Assembly (NCBI GenBank): GCA_025924775.1
Contig: JAICHS010000077.1
Location: 1 to 9,550, forward strand
Direction: 5' to 3'
Source: Rhodanobacteraceae bacterium
GTDB taxonomy: Bacteria > Pseudomonadota > Gammaproteobacteria > Xanthomonadales > Rhodanobacteraceae
Length of the DNA: 9,550 bases
Under the pieces are notes generated by a model. That model searched no databases. It was given only the letters and a program-made list of their open reading frames with translations, and was not told where the DNA came from. The position numbers and the translations under genes are program-made. Numbering within the stretch: position 1 is the stretch's first letter; each line of letters begins with the position of its first letter. Positions 7,151 to 9,550 of the stretch are shown piece by piece.

Positions 7151-7860
7151 CGCACACCTCCGATTTGCGCGCCGAACCCCTCACCGGCGTGCAACCGGAT
7201 CACCATGGTGGGGAAAGCCACGTGCGTCGGCCACGCGGGATCAAGCTGGATACGTACCGCCAGCGGCAAGCCATTGACCGCCTGCCAATCGTCACGCCAG
7301 GCGGCGGGTTTGCCGAAGGCGGCCGCAGCGAGATACTGGAACCTGCCGCCACGCAAGCCCGTCAGCAACAGGTGCTCGATGGCCTGCCCCTTCGCGGCCG
7401 GGGCATCCGAATAAGGCTGGTAGGCAAGGCGCAGCGACAACCCCGCGCCGGCCTTCTGCAGGCTCACGGTTTGCAGGTACAGTCCTGCGTGGCCGGACTG
7501 CATGGGCAGCGGCGCGACGTACCACATGGACGTCGCACTGCCCGCAAACATCCGCGCCACCGATCCGTCCGCGCTGACGAAAGGCTGCGGGCCGGCAACG
7601 CTGACGTAGCGGCGCAGGAACTGCTGGGTGGTGCGCACCGCCTCACTTTGCGCCATCACTGCGTCGGCGGAGCGGGTGACGCGCGCGGCGCCGCGCAGGG
7701 CGCCCCACACGCCCAGCATCACGAACGCCAGCAACACCAGCGCCAACAGGATTTCCAGCAGGGTAAAGCCGCTTTGGCGCAGGCCGCCCCCCATCCCGGC
7801 CTTTCCCCGCAAGCGGGGGAAGGTGCCCGAAGGGCGGAAGGGGGCGGTTCGCGAGATCAT
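7147..7860 (-). CDS. gspJ: Type II secretion minor pseudopilin GspJ, with repeat-encoded leader extension
   Basis: GspJ is part of the I-J-K tip complex of the pseudopilus. From the ATG at 7860, which overlaps the gspI stop (ATGA), it has 237 residues. The prepilin site is RQSG^FTLLE with Glu5 present, then a hydrophobic helix and a C-terminal globular domain. The leader would be 31 residues, and residues about 7-26 (PFRPSGTFPRLRGKAGMGGG) are the translation of a palindromic repeat at 7792-7845. A second possible start, the ATG at 7794, would give a normal 9-residue leader (MGGGLRQSG) and has GGAAAGG 5 nt upstream, itself part of the repeat stem. I list the longer form because of the overlap with gspI; the shorter is equally possible. 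Mature protein is the same either way. Confidence 0.92.
   Translation of the reverse strand: MISRTAPFRPSGTFPRLRGKAGMGGGLRQSGFTLLEILLALVLLAFVMLGVWGALRGAARVTRSADAVMAQSEAVRTTQQFLRRYVSVAGPQPFVSADGSVARMFAGSATSMWYVAPLPMQSGHAGLYLQTVSLQKAGAGLSLRLAYQPYSDAPAAKGQAIEHLLLTGLRGGRFQYLAAAAFGKPAAWRDDWQAVNGLPLAVRIQLDPAWPTHVAFPTMVIRLHAGEGFGAQIGGVR
7792..7845. repeat. Palindromic repeat in the gspJ leader region
   Basis: An inverted repeat with 11-nt arms (7800-7810 and 7813-7823) and a 2-nt spacer pairs at 10 of 11 positions; the exception is 7804/7819, a G-U in plus-strand RNA and an A-C mismatch in the gspJ mRNA. A second small hairpin, GCCC-GAA-GGGC, follows at 7825-7835. Read in the gspJ frame it encodes TFPRLRGKAGMGGG, a peptide I recognise from memory as a common translation of interspersed repeats in Xanthomonadaceae-type genomes. 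Only one copy is in this window, so repetition across the genome is inferred. Borders are approximate. Confidence 0.75.
7800..7806 (-). promoter_or_regulatory. Possible Shine-Dalgarno of gspJ inside a hairpin
   Basis: GGAAAGG lies 5 nt before the internal ATG at 7794 and forms the end of the 3' arm of the palindrome at 7800-7823. If folded, the mRNA would hide this site. Ribosomes reading the 7860 start would open it. Confidence 0.45.
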
Positions 7861-8387
7861 TCCTGCCCCCGTGGCGCAGCCTGCGCCCGCTGGGTCGACA
7901 GCCGCAGCGTGCGGCCAGCGCCGTAGCTGACGCTGGCATCCAGCTGGTAAAGGTCGATGCCGGTCGCTTGTGCCAGCAGCACGCCCACCTGCGGCTGCGC
8001 TGCCGGGCCCGGGCCGGCGGCGGGCCGCGGAAGCTCGCGCACCTTCAACGTCCAGCGCATGCCGTCGCTGAAGGTTCCGGCGAGGCTGGCGTTCTGCAAG
8101 GGCTGGTCAAGGCCCTGCTCCGCAAACAGGGTCTGCGCGTGTTCAACCGCAGCGTCCAGTGCGGCGGCGTGCGCGGCATTCTGCGCGGACTTGCCAAGCG
8201 CGCCCAAGCCAATCGCGAAGGCGATCGCCAGCAGGGCGATGGCGGCCAGAACTTCCAGCAGCGTGAAGCCGGAGTTTGGGGTCACGGAGCTTGGGGTCAG
8301 GTTCATTCTTCCGCGACGTGGGTGTGCAGACGCATGGGGCGCGGCAGGGAAAAACGAACCTGACCCCGGTTTCAAGCTCCGCTTCAT
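7857..8387 (-). CDS. gspI: Type II secretion minor pseudopilin GspI, with repeat-encoded leader extension
   Basis: GspI is a minor pseudopilin of the I-J-K tip complex. From the ATG at 8387, overlapping the gspH stop (ATGA), the product has 176 residues. The class III site is PNSG^FTLLE with cleavage after Gly40 and Glu5 present, then a hydrophobic helix and a small globular domain (mature part about 136 residues, normal for the family). The 40-residue leader is far longer than usual, and nearly all of it, after MKR and before the cleavage Gly, is encoded by the palindrome and direct repeats at 8271-8380. An internal ATG at 8306 would give a 13-residue leader, but it lacks basic residues and its GGAAG is too close, so 8387 is preferred. 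The stop overlaps the gspJ start. Confidence 0.92.
   Translation of the reverse strand: MKRSLKPGSGSFFPAAPHASAHPRRGRMNLTPSSVTPNSGFTLLEVLAAIALLAIAFAIGLGALGKSAQNAAHAAALDAAVEHAQTLFAEQGLDQPLQNASLAGTFSDGMRWTLKVRELPRPAAGPGPAAQPQVGVLLAQATGIDLYQLDASVSYGAGRTLRLSTQRAQAAPRGQE
8271..8300. repeat. Tandem 15-bp direct repeat in the gspI leader
   Basis: GGAGTTTGGGGTCAC (8271-8285) is followed directly by GGAGCTTGGGGTCAG (8286-8300), identical at 13 of 15 positions. The second unit is also the left end of the palindrome at 8286-8380. The array ends at the Gly codon before the prepilin cleavage site. Confidence 0.85.
8286..8380. repeat. Palindromic element with GGGGTCAGGTTC ends in the gspI leader
   Basis: The arms GGGGTCAGGTTC (8293-8304) and its exact complement (8356-8367) extend to 18 of 20 matching positions (8293-8312 against 8348-8367). 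An outer pair GGAGCTT (8286-8292) and AAGCTCC (8374-8380) also matches, with six extra bases on the right side. The centre (8313-8347) shows no gene. GGGGTCAG-type inverted repeats resemble, from memory, REP-like elements moved by RAYT transposases in gammaproteobacteria; no transposase is in the window. The element fills the segment between codon 3 of gspI and its cleavage site. Confidence 0.8.
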
Positions 8388-8944
8388 TGCGTCGGCCCAT
8401 CAACCACCGTCACCGCACCGGTCAGCCAGTCCACATTGACTCGTGCGCTGCGATGCGCTTCGCTCAAGGTGATATTGCCGCCGCTGGAGCTGCCATCAGG
8501 AAAGTAGCCAATGCGTGCAATGCCGGGCTGCGTACCGCCCTCGGCCGCCGAGGTGACATGCACGCTCGCGTCCGGCGGCAGCCCGCGTGGGGTGCGACCC
8601 GGGGCGGCAAACGTGTGCGTGCGCACGTCCAGCGTGAACCACTGCGGCTTGCCGGTCGCCATCGCGCGCGTGCGGGTGTCGCGCAATCCGGCTGCGACGC
8701 GTTGCGCGGCTGCCTGCACCGCGTTGCGGTCGTGCCCACGCAGCGTGACCGCAGTCAGCGTGACGCCGATTGCGATCAGCACGATCACCGCCAGCATTTC
8801 GATCAGGGTGAACGCAGCGGAGCGGCGGGAACCGGAAATGGCGAACGGCAAACTGCGGCCGTTCGCAAGCGGTAGCCGCTTGCGCTCCCTGTTCCCGGTT
8901 CCCCGTTTCAGCCGTATGGCCCTATTGCCAATTGCCGTAGTCAC
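8384..8944 (-). CDS. gspH: Type II secretion minor pseudopilin GspH, with unusual start and leader
   Basis: GspH links the major pseudopilin shaft to the tip complex. The mature part begins FTLIEMLAVIV with Glu5, followed by a hydrophobic helix and a beta-rich GspH domain ending with the typical YFPDGSSSGG and VNVDWLTGAVTVVD. No ATG lies between the end of gspG and the pilin helix in this frame. The best start is the GTG at 8944, inside the last codons of gspG, with GAGGG 8 nt upstream. It gives 186 residues with a 44-residue leader. A TTG at 8851 would give a 13-residue leader but lacks a ribosome site. The residue before the expected cleavage is Ala (RRSAA^FTLIE), not the usual Gly. Much of the leader is encoded by a palindromic repeat at 8827-8903. 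The gene end overlaps gspI. The identity is firm; the start is not. Confidence 0.88.
   Translation of the reverse strand: MTTAIGNRAIRLKRGTGNRERKRLPLANGRSLPFAISGSRRSAAFTLIEMLAVIVLIAIGVTLTAVTLRGHDRNAVQAAAQRVAAGLRDTRTRAMATGKPQWFTLDVRTHTFAAPGRTPRGLPPDASVHVTSAAEGGTQPGIARIGYFPDGSSSGGNITLSEAHRSARVNVDWLTGAVTVVDGPTQ
8827..8903. repeat. Nested palindromic repeat between gspG and the gspH pilin domain
   Basis: Outer arms GGGAACCGG (8827-8835) and CCGGTTCCC (8895-8903) enclose two hairpins: CGCAAGCGG-TAG-CCGCTTGCG at 8864-8884 (9-bp stem, 3-nt loop) and GCGAACGGC/GCCGTTCGC at 8841-8849/8858-8866 (9-bp stem, 8-nt loop). The two share 8864-8866, so the full stems exclude each other by three bases. GGGAACCGGGAA-type ends resemble, from memory, interspersed repeats of Xanthomonas and Lysobacter relatives. 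The element lies just after the gspG stop and is read through in the gspH frame. Confidence 0.78.
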
Positions 8945-9344
8945 GATCGATGCCCTCGCCCCCGGGCTTGCCGTCGCGACCATAGAAGATAATGTCGTAC
9001 TGGCCGTGCTTGCCGGGGTAGAGATAGCCGTATGGATTACCAAACGGGTTGCGCAGATCGGCGGGCTTGGCGTACGGGCCGTTCCACGATGGCGCGTTCA
9101 AGGGCTTGGTGATCAGGTCGTCGAGTGATTTCGGCGGCGAGCCGTTGTCCAATGCGTAGGCCTGCACGTCCTGGTCGAGCTTGGTGACGCCGATCTTGCC
9201 GGCGTCCCACTTGCCGGTATCCACGCGGCCCGACACCGAACGCGCGACGATCACGCCGACGATGCCCAGCAGCACGATGACGGCAAGCATTTCCAGCAGC
9301 GTGAAGCCCGCTGCGCGCGCTGGACGCTTCTTCGAAAAGATCAT
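8922..9344 (-). CDS. gspG: Type II secretion major pseudopilin GspG
   Basis: GspG builds the shaft of the pseudopilus that pushes substrates through the secretin. The product has 140 residues: a basic leader MIFSKKRPARAAG, cleavage after Gly13, mature FTLLEMLAVIV with Glu5, a hydrophobic helix, and a globular domain ending YGRDGKPGGEGIDRDYGNW. This Asp-rich C-terminal loop is the conserved calcium-binding site of GspG. I chose the ATG at 9344 because GGAGA lies 7 nt upstream and the leader length is normal; the ATG at 9368 overlaps the gspF stop but lacks a ribosome site and would add eight residues. GspG is normally needed in far greater amount than H-K, and the palindrome just downstream could help separate its expression from theirs. 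No deviation from the family is seen. Confidence 0.96.
   Translation of the reverse strand: MIFSKKRPARAAGFTLLEMLAVIVLLGIVGVIVARSVSGRVDTGKWDAGKIGVTKLDQDVQAYALDNGSPPKSLDDLITKPLNAPSWNGPYAKPADLRNPFGNPYGYLYPGKHGQYDIIFYGRDGKPGGEGIDRDYGNWQ
8953..8957 (-). promoter_or_regulatory. Probable Shine-Dalgarno of gspH
   Basis: GAGGG within the end of gspG lies 8 nt before the GTG at 8944. It is the best ribosome site in reach of any possible gspH start and is the main reason for choosing that codon. Confidence 0.5.
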
Positions 9345-9351
9345 GCGATCG

Positions 9352-9356
9352 TCTCC
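9352..9356 (-). promoter_or_regulatory. Shine-Dalgarno of gspG
   Basis: GGAGA lies 7 nt before the ATG at 9344, in the 20-bp gap after gspF. It is among the best ribosome sites in the window, as expected for the most abundant subunit, and favours 9344 over the ATG at 9368. Confidence 0.65.
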
Positions 9357-9364
9357 AATCGATT

Positions 9365-9550
9365 TCATTGAATGTTGCCCGTCAGGCTGAGCAACGGCAG
9401 CAGGATGGACATCATGATGCCGGCCACCAGAAGGGCCATCACGATGGTCAATATTGGCACCAGCGCCGACAGCATCTTGTCGATCGCCGACTTCACCTCG
9501 CCGTCGTAGGTGTCGGCCGCGCGCAGCAACATGGTATCGAGTTCGCCCGA
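9365..9550 (-). CDS. gspF: Type II secretion platform protein GspF, C-terminal end (cut by window edge)
   Basis: GspF is the polytopic inner-membrane core of the platform that the GspE ATPase is thought to turn or move during pseudopilus assembly. Only the last 61 residues are visible. They begin SGELDTMLLRAADTYDGEV, the end of the second cytoplasmic helical domain, and continue into the last membrane helix (LVPILTIVMALLVAGIMM) and a short tail LPLLSLTGNIQ, as usual for the GspF/PilC family. The stop is 20 bp upstream of the chosen gspG start. In the xps order, gspE would lie further right, outside the window. Confidence 0.93.
   Translation of the reverse strand, partial: SGELDTMLLRAADTYDGEVKSAIDKMLSALVPILTIVMALLVAGIMMSILLPLLSLTGNIQ

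Noticed and set aside
4736..7414. Plus-strand open frame of 892 codons opposite gspM, gspL, gspK and part of gspJ
   Set aside because: It crosses several firmly identified minus-strand genes and has the same His/Arg/Gln-rich composition as a shadow frame; no family features are seen.
8271..8380. CRISPR-like or phage attachment site reading of the repeated GGGGTCA units
   Set aside because: Only two adjacent 15-bp units without spacers, plus one inverted copy; this fits a palindromic interspersed repeat better.
8384..8944. gspH as a pseudogene, because of its missing ATG and the Ala before the cleavage site
   Set aside because: The pilin helix and GspH domain are complete, with conserved end motifs and an open frame, and a GTG start with a ribosome site exists.

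Overview
The window is a high-GC gammaproteobacterial segment, most likely from the Xanthomonadales (Lysobacterales). All genes are on the minus strand. Reading from right to left they give the order gspF-G-H-I-J-K-L-M-N-D, which is the Xanthomonas xps arrangement of the type II secretion system (T2SS): the secretin gene is last and follows an N gene that stands in for gspC. The genus cannot be fixed from the sequence.

Layout from right to left: the C-terminus of the inner-membrane platform protein GspF (cut by the window edge); the major pseudopilin GspG; the minor pseudopilins GspH, GspI, GspJ and GspK; the platform proteins GspL and GspM; a GspC-like GspN; and a large lipoprotein secretin GspD. 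They are packed tightly, mostly with 4-bp ATGA overlaps, so one transcript with translational coupling is likely. After gspD come a family 2 glycosyltransferase and, at the left edge, the first 65 codons of a peptide deformylase (def). No stretch over 70 bp lacks a gene, and no promoter or intrinsic terminator is convincing.

How the parts work together (family knowledge): GspE, outside the window, powers the platform F-L-M. The platform assembles a G-H-I-J-K pseudopilus that pushes folded exoproteins through the GspD channel, and GspN links the inner-membrane platform to the secretin.

Two features stand out. First, GspD carries an extra C-terminal SPOR domain, a fold known to bind peptidoglycan, where pilotin-dependent secretins have an S-domain. 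Second, the leader-coding regions of the three consecutive minor pseudopilin genes gspH, gspI and gspJ each contain a different palindromic repeat. Each is read in frame and lengthens the class III leader to about 44, 40 and 31 residues, although leaders are normally about 6-10 residues. Prepilin peptidase should remove these extensions, which suggests that leader segments tolerate repeat insertion, possibly with effects on translation or mRNA stability.
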